Shown here: positions 17,424 through 25,389 of the stretch, in pieces
How the letters are laid out: each line of letters starts with the position of its first letter
Numbering within the stretch: position 1 is the first letter of the stretch
Assembly (NCBI GenBank): GCA_964432885.1
Contig: CAYSPG010000012.1
Location: forward strand, 1-64,000
Reading direction: 5' to 3'
Source of the DNA: CAYSPG01 sp964432885
Lineage (GTDB): Bacteria; Bacteroidota; Bacteroidia; AKYH767-A; OLB10
DNA: 64,000 nucleotides
The notes under the pieces: generated by a model
What the model was told of the DNA's origin: nothing
Seen by the model: the letters and a program-made list of their open reading frames with translations, nothing else
Database searches by the model: none
Program-made: the position numbers and the translations under genes

Positions 17424-18422
17424 CTAAAAATACAAGGCATGAAAAACCCATTTGCCTTTATCATTATACTCTAAAGCCGGCAACGGAAATTTAATGAACC
17501 GTGTAGCACCAAGTACAAAGTGCAAAAACTTTGAGCGCGTTTTTATTCGTGCCAGATTTATATCGGGTGCAATATAATACTGGCGTGTTCGCCTAAACGA
17601 TGGAATGGGCTTGCCTTTATACTCGCTAACGTTTGCCGAGCCGCCCGTTAACCCATCGGCACCATAGCCTAACGAAACATTTAACCACTTAGGAAATGAA
17701 GATGATTGCAGAAGAAAAGAAGAAATGTTTGCTGACAACCAAAAGGTGTGACCGTTGTAATCTTTAAAAACCTGTTGTACAAAACCGTTTCCAAATTCAT
17801 CAGGGCGGTATTTTGCGTACGGTGACGGGTGAAAAGAAATTTTCCATTCGATGCGTTGTTCCTGCCAGATAAGTTGTTGCGAAATAAATGTGGCAGCGCC
17901 AATGGTGTTGGCCACAATATCACCGGTAGAAAATCCCCAGCCGGATGAAAAGCCATCAAACACTTCGATGCTTGCTAAAAAAACGTAACCCAGATTACCA
18001 CCCATCCATGTTGATTTTTTATTTGACATGCCGGCCCAGCGACAAACATCATACCCCATCTTACCACTCCAATACGTATTTATAATATGTCCGCCTTTGT
18101 CAATCTGCAACCACTCGTTGTTATCGTTAAAAAAATGAAAACCCTCTAACTCATAATCCTTATACCAAAGCTGGTAAAGGCCAGCCATACTAACGGCATA
18201 CAAGCCCGTGGTGGTATAACCTGCAATATTGACCCTGCTTTTATTATAGGAAGGAGCATTATCAAACAACAAAAGTTTTTTTGTTTCCTGTGCATTGGAA
18301 AAATTAAACCACAAACAATATATAATGCAAAACCACAGATTCACTGATTTATTAACTAAAAAACAATGCACGCTGATTTTATTTTTTTTCAACTTGGTGC
18401 TTTTAGAGAAAAACACACGCAA
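17424..18422 (-). CDS. DUF2279 family exported protein
   Basis: The product is up to 332 residues. FHFFNDNNEWLQIDKGGH, followed by GYDVCRWAGMSNKKSTWMGG and VFDGFSSGWGFSTGDIVANT, matches the DUF2279 (YfiM-like) pattern, including the conserved Asp-Lys-Gly-His and Gly/Ser/Asp motif. An N-terminal hydrophobic stretch ending FSNAQ is a signal peptide. No ATG precedes it: the frame opens at TTG 18422, and GTG at 18371 or 18344 would give tighter signal peptides. The molecular role of the family is not known to me. Confidence 0.65.
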   Translation of the reverse strand: MRVFFSKSTKLKKNKISVHCFLVNKSVNLWFCIIYCLWFNFSNAQETKKLLLFDNAPSYNKSRVNIAGYTTTGLYAVSMAGLYQLWYKDYELEGFHFFNDNNEWLQIDKGGHIINTYWSGKMGYDVCRWAGMSNKKSTWMGGNLGYVFLASIEVFDGFSSGWGFSTGDIVANTIGAATFISQQLIWQEQRIEWKISFHPSPYAKYRPDEFGNGFVQQVFKDYNGHTFWLSANISSFLLQSSSFPKWLNVSLGYGADGLTGGSANVSEYKGKPIPSFRRTRQYYIAPDINLARIKTRSKFLHFVLGATRFIKFPLPALEYNDKGKWVFHALYF

Positions 18423-18464
18423 TTTATTTTTTAAACTCCAATAATTAAAACGTTGGCTGCCGTG

Positions 18465-19877
18465 TTAGCTTAATAGCATTTGTTCTGTAGCTTTTAAAAT
18501 TGCAAACGCTCCTTCAGGGCTTGACGACTCGGCATAAGTTCGCAACACAGGCTCGGTTCCGCTTGCGCGTATCATCATCCATTCTTTGTTATCGTCATCA
18601 AAAAAATATTTGTAGCCATCCAAATCTTCGATGCGCTTAACTTTATAATTTCCAAAGTGGGTGTATTTGTTTTCGCGGCAGTTAACCAATATTTTTTGCT
18701 TTGTTTCTTCTTTGATGTGAAGGTCGCTGCGCTCAAACGAGAAGCGGCCGGTAATCTGATACACTTCTTCAATCAATTCGTTTAACGACTTGCCCGATTT
18801 GGCCATAAACTCCCAAATTACTAATCCCATCCAAATACCATCGCGCTCGGGAATGTGGCCTTTAATGGCAATGCCTCCCGACTCTTCGCCACCCAGCAGC
18901 ACATCTTCATTAATCATTATTTCGCAAATGTATTTGAAACCTATTTTAACAGTATCCAGTTTTAAACCGTAATGTTTGCAAATGGTTTTCACCTTGGGTG
19001 TGGTGCTAAAGGCTGTGCACACTTTACCTGTCAAGCCTTTGTACTTATGCAGGTAGTGAATTAATAAAAGGATGATGTGGTGCGAGTCAATAAAATTTCC
19101 TTTGCCGTCATACAATCCAATACGGTCGGCATCGCCATCGGTAACCAGGCCGCAATCAATGTTGCCCGCGTTTTTAATCATATCCGAAAACTCTTTTAGG
19201 TTTTTATGAATAGGCTCGGGCGCCTGGCCATGAAAGCCTGGATTGTTATCGCAATGCAGCATGGTAATTTCAGGAAACAATTTTTTAATCACATTTTGTC
19301 CTGCGCCAAACATGGCATCGTAAGCCCATCTCTTGCCGCAATTTTTAATCGCATCCAAATCAAAGTTTGCCCTTACATGGTCAATATACATGGCTTCCAA
19401 ATCAACCATTTCCAGCAGGCCGCTTCTTTTAAACTCGTCAAGCGAAAGGCTTTCGGTATCAACGGTTGATTTGTCTTTAATAATGTTTTCTATCTCCTGC
19501 ACCTGTGCAGGCAGTAGCGGACCACCGTAACTTCCTTTTAATTTAAATCCATTGTATGATGGCGGGTTGTGGCTGGCAGTGATAATTACACCTAAGTTGG
19601 TTTTTAAACGTACAGCACCTAACGAAATCATAGGTGTGGAAACAAAGCCCGGTGCCAAAAAAACTTTGATGCCCCTGCTGCACAAAACCTTTGTTACTGT
19701 TTCGGAAAACAGGTTGCCTGCAAAGCGGCAATCGTTGCCCACCACTACACTGGCGGTTTTATTTTTTGACAGCAGCCACTGCGCGGTGGCTTCGGCTACG
19801 CGGGTTACGTTTTCTACGGTAAATTCTTTTGCTATAATGGCACGCCAGCCATCGGTTCCAAACTTTATTTTGCTCAT
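18465..19877 (-). CDS. phosphoglucomutase/phosphomannomutase family protein
   Basis: The 470-residue alpha-D-phosphohexomutase has the catalytic phosphoserine loop TASHNPPSYNG (Ser102), the metal loop DGDADRIG (about 245), the sugar-specificity loop GGEESGG (about 325) and the phosphate-binding RASGTEPVLRTY near the C-terminus. It interconverts hexose 1- and 6-phosphates for glycan precursor or storage metabolism. Glucose, mannose or glucosamine preference cannot be read with certainty from GGEESGG. It is the first gene of a minus-strand run, with the DUF2279 gene 42 bp downstream. Confidence 0.88.
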   Translation of the reverse strand: MSKIKFGTDGWRAIIAKEFTVENVTRVAEATAQWLLSKNKTASVVVGNDCRFAGNLFSETVTKVLCSRGIKVFLAPGFVSTPMISLGAVRLKTNLGVIITASHNPPSYNGFKLKGSYGGPLLPAQVQEIENIIKDKSTVDTESLSLDEFKRSGLLEMVDLEAMYIDHVRANFDLDAIKNCGKRWAYDAMFGAGQNVIKKLFPEITMLHCDNNPGFHGQAPEPIHKNLKEFSDMIKNAGNIDCGLVTDGDADRIGLYDGKGNFIDSHHIILLLIHYLHKYKGLTGKVCTAFSTTPKVKTICKHYGLKLDTVKIGFKYICEIMINEDVLLGGEESGGIAIKGHIPERDGIWMGLVIWEFMAKSGKSLNELIEEVYQITGRFSFERSDLHIKEETKQKILVNCRENKYTHFGNYKVKRIEDLDGYKYFFDDDNKEWMMIRASGTEPVLRTYAESSSPEGAFAILKATEQMLLS

Positions 19878-20149
19878 GATATAAAATATATACTGTTGTT
19901 TTTAAAAATTGTGTTTTTGATTATAAATTGCTGCGAATTTACAAATTGTAGTGCTTTGAAAAATGTTTGATGATAAACTGATTTTTAATCCTGAAAGAGG
20001 AATGGAAATTAGACAAATAGGCAAATTTATTTACTCCTGTTGCTTCCACGCATTTTGCGACTATGTGAACCTAAACCTACAGCAATAAAGGAAACACCTG
20101 GCAATTTATATATAATAAATGCATACATTTAACGAATAAATTAATCGAC

Positions 20150-21070
20150 ATGAAAAAAATCTACTTCACTATCGCACTCATGATTTTTGCTGTTCGTTAT
20201 TCAACAGCACAATTCTACACTCAATACTTTGATGGTGCAGACACAGTGTTTGCCAACTCTGTTAATGTTGAGTTAGATACAAGCACCACAAACATTTGGC
20301 AAATCGGAACACCACAGAAAATTATTTTTGACAGTGCTGCAACTGTTCCCAATGCTATCGTGACAGACACAATAAACAACTATCCGATAAACGACACATC
20401 ACGATTCACGATAAAAATTCTCAATCAATTTGCACCTTGGGGTGTTCTTGCAGTGCAATGGAAACAAAAACTTGACATGGACACAACCTTTGATGGTGGA
20501 ATCGTTGAGTTCACAACCGACCACGGTTTGACCTGGCAAAACGCTTTCAATAATCCTTATGTTTATAATTTTTATGGCTTTCAGCCAGCTAATCACGACA
20601 CACTTTTTTCAGGAGTAAATGCTTTTAGTGGAACCGATTCCACTTGGCGAGACATCTGGCTTTGCTTTGACATGTCATGGATGAGTCAATTTCCTGATAC
20701 CTTAATGTTTCGCTACACTCTTATTTCTGATTCTGTTGACAATGGAAAAGAAGGTTGGCTGATTGACAATTTCATGGCTCACATTACTTTCATTCACACA
20801 GTCAAAGAGGTTGAGCAAGAAAATTATCTCAATGTTTATCCAAATCCTGCAAACGACATTGTTTACATTCAGGCACAAAAAATAATGGAGTTTCACATTA
20901 TTGAAATGATGGAATTGGTTGACCCGATTGGCAGGGTAGTTGACATCTGGAAAAACATTCCTACAAAATTTTGGTTTGACACAAACAAGTATCCAGGCGG
21001 GCAATACTACCTAAAGGTAAAAACCAATATTAAGTCCGAAACAATTTCGCTGGTAATAACCAAGCAGTAG
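20150..21070 (+). CDS. T9SS cargo protein with type A sorting domain
   Basis: The 306-residue protein has a signal peptide (cleavage near STAQ). Its central domain (about 25-215) has Ser/Thr/Asp-rich beta structure, including DTTFDGGIVEFTTDHGLTW, a motif found in MAM/lectin-like secreted proteins. The C-terminal type A sorting domain opens with YLNVYPNPANDIVYIQ and ends GQYYLKVKTNIKSETISLVI. It would be exported by PorU/PorV-dependent secretion and cell-anchored or released. The cytochrome c peroxidase gene starts 7 nt downstream, so the two are probably one operon. Confidence 0.8.
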   Translation: MKKIYFTIALMIFAVRYSTAQFYTQYFDGADTVFANSVNVELDTSTTNIWQIGTPQKIIFDSAATVPNAIVTDTINNYPINDTSRFTIKILNQFAPWGVLAVQWKQKLDMDTTFDGGIVEFTTDHGLTWQNAFNNPYVYNFYGFQPANHDTLFSGVNAFSGTDSTWRDIWLCFDMSWMSQFPDTLMFRYTLISDSVDNGKEGWLIDNFMAHITFIHTVKEVEQENYLNVYPNPANDIVYIQAQKIMEFHIIEMMELVDPIGRVVDIWKNIPTKFWFDTNKYPGGQYYLKVKTNIKSETISLVITKQ

Positions 21071-21077
21071 GTATGAC

Positions 21078-22142
21078 ATGCGTAAGGTTAGTGTTATCCT
21101 TTTGATTTTTTCGTTTTTTATTTTGAGCTTTAATTATAAGTTCATTACCACACCTTACAAATTTCCTGAACTAAAATTTTTCCCTAAGATGCCTGTTGCA
21201 GCAAACAATCCTGTAACAGTTGAAGGTGTTACTCTCGGCAGACATTTATTTTACGACCCTATTCTTAGTTCTGACAGCACAATGTCTTGTTCAAGTTGTC
21301 ACAAACAACAATCTGCATTTAGCGATTCACCAAATCAGTTTAGCACTGGACAAAACGGAGCAACGATGAAAAGAAATACAATGCCTCTTTTCAATCTTGC
21401 ATGGTATTCTGTTTTATTTTGGGATGGCAGAGCAACAAGTATTGAGGAGCAAGTTTTTCACCCTGTGAGAACTTACAATGAAATGAATCTGAAATGGAAC
21501 ATTGCAGCAGAACGATTAGAGAAAAGTAAATTTTACAAACCGCTTTTCACTCAGGCATTCGGCAATCAAACGATTGACAGCATTCAAATCTCAAACGCCA
21601 TTGCTCAATTTATGCGGACACTTATTTCTTACCAATCAAAATACGACCAAGTGCTGAGCGGCAAAGCATACTTCACCAAAGATGAGTATGATGGTTTTGT
21701 TTTAGTTAACGACCAAACCAAAGGCGACTGTATTCATTGCCATATTACGGACGGAGATGTTTTAGGAACAACTTTAGTTTTTAGCAACAACGGACTTGAC
21801 ACAATTTACAATCCACTTGACTACACCGACAAAGGTAGAGGAGCAGCAACAGGCATGACAACTGACAACGGAAAGTTTATCGTTCCCTCTTTACGCAATC
21901 TTGCCTTTACTGCACCTTATATGCACGATGGAAGATTTAAAACACTTGAAGATGTTTTAGAGTTTTACACTTTGGGTGTTAAACCAAGTGCTAACATTGA
22001 TTCAAAGATGGGGTATGCTCACCAGGGAGGAACAAAACTTACAGCAGAAGAAAAGAGAAAAGTAATTGCATTTTTGCTGACACTTTCTGACAGTTTGTTT
22101 ATTTCAAAAAAAGAATTTAGTAATCCAATTGTTAAACAATGA
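21078..22142 (+). CDS. di-haem cytochrome c peroxidase (CcpA/MauG family)
   Basis: The 354-residue periplasmic protein has an N-terminal signal or anchor segment (about 5-20) and two c-type haem sites, CSSCH (71-75) and CIHCH (218-222). The family segments FWDGRATSIEEQ and APYMHDGRFKTLEDVLEFY are present. It should reduce hydrogen peroxide using periplasmic electrons, or act as a MauG-like oxidase. It is cotranscribed with the T9SS protein upstream (7-nt gap). A MITE-like element follows 62 bp after the stop. Confidence 0.85.
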   Translation: MRKVSVILLIFSFFILSFNYKFITTPYKFPELKFFPKMPVAANNPVTVEGVTLGRHLFYDPILSSDSTMSCSSCHKQQSAFSDSPNQFSTGQNGATMKRNTMPLFNLAWYSVLFWDGRATSIEEQVFHPVRTYNEMNLKWNIAAERLEKSKFYKPLFTQAFGNQTIDSIQISNAIAQFMRTLISYQSKYDQVLSGKAYFTKDEYDGFVLVNDQTKGDCIHCHITDGDVLGTTLVFSNNGLDTIYNPLDYTDKGRGAATGMTTDNGKFIVPSLRNLAFTAPYMHDGRFKTLEDVLEFYTLGVKPSANIDSKMGYAHQGGTKLTAEEKRKVIAFLLTLSDSLFISKKEFSNPIVKQ

Positions 22143-22203
22143 CGCAAAATCTAAAACAATACCTATTAGAATTTACATCAGCGCCACCGCTAAAAAATAA
22201 ATG

Positions 22204-22378
22204 AGTGAATCAATATCATGGTTGTCCGATTAAACTTATAACTCGCACATTGCCAACGCACACCTCACCCCAACCCCTCTCCGAAGGAGAGGGGCTACAT
22301 CCCGATAGCTATCGGGATGATGCAACTGCATTGCATAAAATTCATTTTTTTTATCTCGGACAATAGTGAATCAATATC
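22204..22378. mobile_element. MITE-like element bounded by 14-bp direct repeats
   Basis: AGTGAATCAATATC occurs at 22204-22217 and again at 22365-22378. Just inside the repeats are inverted ends TTGTCCGA (22221-22228) and TCGGACAA (22356-22363). The interior has a perfect hairpin (CCCCTCTCC, 3 nt, GGAGAGGGG; 22274-22294) and a 22-bp perfect palindrome (22298-22319) with core TCCCGATAGCTATCGGGA. There is no coding capacity. Flanking direct repeats plus terminal inverted repeats are the hallmarks of a small non-autonomous insertion. Confidence 0.65.
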
Positions 22379-22384
22379 TAAGTT

Positions 22385-23497
22385 TTAATAATACTTAACA
22401 AACTCAATAACCTGACTCCAGTTAAACGTTTGCAGCCCTTTATGATAAAGGTATGCTTCGCGTTTTGAAATTTTTTGGGAATTGATTTGAGTGATGACCA
22501 GGTTAAATTGTTTTTCGAGCAGGGCAAGTACAAATTTTTTGTTGTACACATTTAAATCCATGTTTACCAACTCGGCCAAGGGAATGGTGTTAAGGGCTGA
22601 ATCGTTAACAAAGATGGTTACTGATTTGGGCTCATAATAAATCTGCGTGCCGTTTTTTTTCCACATTTCATTTACTTCCACACCGGTTACTTTAAGTTTA
22701 TTTTTTTCGTTTACAAAACTTTGAAACTTATCGCCACCTAGGTTATAAAACTCTTCTTTGTTTTCGGTAAGATAAAACTCAAGCATAAAAAATATGGCTT
22801 TTGACAATGCATGCTTTGCACTGTCGGTAGTGCTCTTTGCATCAATGGTATAGGTAATCATTTTTACCTGTTCGCCATAATATTGCGAGGCCGAAGTATT
22901 AAACTCGAGTTTGCCTTTAAACTGCTGAAGCACATCCTGCGATTCGGTTACATTTGACAGCACTTTATTATTAAACTGCACAATGTTAAACACAAACCGT
23001 TTGGTGGTTAAGTAATAGGTAAAGGTTTCGCCATAATTACCATCGGCATTTGCCTCGATACGATTAAGCGAAAATGCTTCGCGCAAATCGGCAAAGTCAA
23101 CATAGCCGTAGGCAACTTCATTGCCCCGTGCATCTCTGTTTAAAAAGGTGATGCCAATGGTTTTTGAAGTGATATCGCGTTTGTTTTGTGTCCAGTACTC
23201 GTGAATGAAAATTATTTCCTGCTCGATAAAACTGGTTTCGGTTGATTTTTCAATTTCTTTTAACGATGAAGCCGTAATCTGAATTTCTTTCGCAGGCGTA
23301 TCCCACAATTTAATTTTATTGTCAAGCAAAAGATTGTAGGTAAGTTTGGATACCTGCTGTACAAAGTTGCATCCCAGCGAATCGGGCTGTTCGCTTTTCT
23401 TAAGTCGTAGCAAAACGGTAATGTCTTCGGCAAAAAGGGGCACCGAAGGAACAAATCCAAGTACAAGTAAAAGCGTAAAAAACTTCTTTTTTATCAT
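22385..23497 (-). CDS. secreted protein of unknown function
   Basis: The 370-residue product starts at ATG 23497 with a signal peptide (MIKKKFFTLLLVLGF; cleavage near LFAE). The open frame extends to a TTG at 23527 that overlaps mltG and is less likely. The mature part alternates helix and strand; a segment with IGITFLNRDARGNEVAYGYV, a few residues after EIIFIHEYW, loosely recalls the GldN/PorN fold, but I cannot make that call. It ends KYY. It is separated from mltG by only 26 bp on the same strand, so it probably sits in the envelope and is cotranscribed with mltG. Confidence 0.55.
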   Translation of the reverse strand: MIKKKFFTLLLVLGFVPSVPLFAEDITVLLRLKKSEQPDSLGCNFVQQVSKLTYNLLLDNKIKLWDTPAKEIQITASSLKEIEKSTETSFIEQEIIFIHEYWTQNKRDITSKTIGITFLNRDARGNEVAYGYVDFADLREAFSLNRIEANADGNYGETFTYYLTTKRFVFNIVQFNNKVLSNVTESQDVLQQFKGKLEFNTSASQYYGEQVKMITYTIDAKSTTDSAKHALSKAIFFMLEFYLTENKEEFYNLGGDKFQSFVNEKNKLKVTGVEVNEMWKKNGTQIYYEPKSVTIFVNDSALNTIPLAELVNMDLNVYNKKFVLALLEKQFNLVITQINSQKISKREAYLYHKGLQTFNWSQVIEFVKYY

Positions 23498-23523
23498 ACA
23501 GTTAAACTTCCTTTTACACAAAA

Positions 23524-24558
23524 TCAAGAGTGTATGTTACGTTTATTCAGTTCAGACTGGTATTTTTTTGCATTTGCAAGGTGGGCGTTATAGTCTTTTG
23601 CAAAGGCATGGTAGCCACTCATATCTGCACGGGCACAAAAGTACATGTAATCGTGATGTGTAAAATTTAAAACCGCATCAATAGATGAAGTTTCGGGTAT
23701 GCAAATGGGGCCCGGGGGCAAGCCTGCATATTTATACGTATTGTAAGGCGAATCAATTTGCTTGTGCTGATTTAAGACGCGCTTGATGGTAAAATCGCCT
23801 GAGGCAAATACCAGGGTGGGGTCGGCTTCGAGGTGCCAGTTTTGATTTAAGCGGTTTAAATACACACCGGCAACCACAGGTTTTTCGTCATTTTTTTTTG
23901 TTTCCTGCTCCACGATGCTTGCAAGTATGGTTACTTCTACTTGAGAAAGGCCTGTTGCTTTGGCCTTGGCTTTTCTTTGCTCATTCCAAAAACTTAGGTA
24001 CTCGCGGTGCATGCGCGAAAAAAACCTGGCGGCTGACGTATTCCAATAAACCTGGTAGGTGTTGGGTATAAACAAGGTTACCATATTTTGAGGGGTAAAG
24101 TTTGTGCCTGACAAAACTGTATCGCGGCTAATCAGGTTTAGCAACTGTGTGCTATCGGCTTCCAACTGCTGCGCAACCCGCCTGACAAAATCCTGCTTGG
24201 TTCTAATATTATTAAACGTAAAATTTACCGGTGATTGCCTGCCAGAACGCAACAGCAAAATAAACTCACGGTTGCTAAGCCCATTTGTAATTTTATACCG
24301 GCCGGAAATAATTTTCTTATCATAATTCATTTTAGCAGCCAGCCAGGCAAACGACCGGTAATTGATAAGCATGTTGTTTTTTTTAAGTGAATCAACAACT
24401 GCACTAAAATTACTTCCGGTTTTTATATACAAAAATGAATGGGGTTGAGTAAGCCTTACGTTTACCGAAAATATTTTTTGATAATACGTGTAACCCACTA
24501 TCACCACCACACACAAAAGCAAACCAACAATAAGCAGTATTTTTTTTTTCATAACCAT
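23524..24558 (-). CDS. mltG: endolytic murein transglycosylase MltG
   Basis: The 344-residue inner-membrane protein (transmembrane segment about 6-26) has a periplasmic YceG/MltG domain. The catalytic Glu217 lies in ILASIVEQETKKNDEKPVVA, and NLNQNWHLEADPTLVFA-like and YAGLPPGPICIP segments are characteristic. It cleaves nascent glycan strands and sets their length. The second Met (24552) is an equally good start. Confidence 0.88.
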   Translation of the reverse strand: MVMKKKILLIVGLLLCVVVIVGYTYYQKIFSVNVRLTQPHSFLYIKTGSNFSAVVDSLKKNNMLINYRSFAWLAAKMNYDKKIISGRYKITNGLSNREFILLLRSGRQSPVNFTFNNIRTKQDFVRRVAQQLEADSTQLLNLISRDTVLSGTNFTPQNMVTLFIPNTYQVYWNTSAARFFSRMHREYLSFWNEQRKAKAKATGLSQVEVTILASIVEQETKKNDEKPVVAGVYLNRLNQNWHLEADPTLVFASGDFTIKRVLNQHKQIDSPYNTYKYAGLPPGPICIPETSSIDAVLNFTHHDYMYFCARADMSGYHAFAKDYNAHLANAKKYQSELNKRNIHS

Positions 24559-24878
24559 AAAAAGCTAAACAGGAGGTTTTTTATTTTATGGAGTAAAGGT
24601 AAAGGGTTTGTCCGTATGACTCCAATGGAGGAGGAGTTTGGGTGAGTTTAGGGGTTAGCGTTTGGGGGTTTATTGCCTACTGCCATCTGCCCTTTTCTTT
24701 TGCGCGCTTCAAACTTCTTGCCTTGTTGCCGATGGTTTTTTGGGACTTTTTCGTAGGTTTTCTATCGCTTCGGCTGTGTCCTTTCAGGGTCTCCCCGATT
24801 TTTCATCAGGGGAGGGGGTGGGAGGAGACTTTGAAGGTACGCAGGGAGCTACAAACTAAAATTGCATCAAGCAACATA
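24559..24878. other. intergenic region with a decayed repeat
   Basis: I see no gene in these 320 bp. Apparent plus-strand frames have no family likeness and run antisense into the next gene. The part around 24760-24830 is GC-richer than its surroundings, with a hairpin CTCCCCGAT/ATCAGGGGAG (24791-24814), and resembles fragments of repeat elements. Confidence 0.4.
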
Positions 24879-25304
24879 TCATCCCTTGTTTGTAAGCCCA
24901 TATTGTATGGCTGCTTCAAGCACATTTATGTGTATATCTTTAAGGGTTTTAAATCTTATACAATATCCTGTTACAGTTGCCTTGCCCAGCTTTTTACCAT
25001 ACGTGCTGGCAAGGTATTTTTTATCTTCAATGCCAAGTATATAAACCGAAATTCCGTTGGTGTTTGCACTAAGGCCAACCTGATAAAACTCCTTTGTTTT
25101 ACCATCCGCATACGTTATTGTGTGCAATCCATAACCAATATTAGGATTAGAAACTACTTTGCCATCGCTGTTTTTACCATCTAAAAACCACAATTTACAT
25201 CTGGGTATCAGTTGCATAATAATTCCATGCAGCGTTTGCAAGTCGCTTCGTTTGGTTTCAGGCTGACCGGCAATGTATGCCTTAAGCTGTTTTTGTATGT
25301 TCAT
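24879..25304 (-). CDS. DUF1801 domain protein
   Basis: The 141-residue cytosolic protein matches the DUF1801 (YdhG-like) layout: N-terminal helix, LHGIIMQLIPRCKLWFLDGKNS, the YGLHTITYADGKTKEFYQVGL core, and a C-terminal RFKTLKDIHINVLEAAI helix. The family fold binds small ligands in some members; no reaction is established. It is likely monocistronic. Confidence 0.75.
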   Translation of the reverse strand: MNIQKQLKAYIAGQPETKRSDLQTLHGIIMQLIPRCKLWFLDGKNSDGKVVSNPNIGYGLHTITYADGKTKEFYQVGLSANTNGISVYILGIEDKKYLASTYGKKLGKATVTGYCIRFKTLKDIHINVLEAAIQYGLTNKG

Positions 25305-25389
25305 ATAAAACCAATTAATTAATCCTTAGCATACTTATATCCGTAGTGTGGGCTGCCCAATAAACTTAGCCCCTGCAGTTTACCAAAGG

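Noticed and set aside
20150..22378. The T9SS protein-peroxidase pair as a transposon passenger
   Set aside because: The direct repeats at 22204 and 22365 bound only the downstream non-coding element; no matching repeat was seen before 20150.
24642..25184. 180-codon plus-strand open frame
   Set aside because: It covers a repeat-like intergenic stretch and then runs antisense through the DUF1801 gene, which has clear family similarity. No domain, signal or start context supports it.
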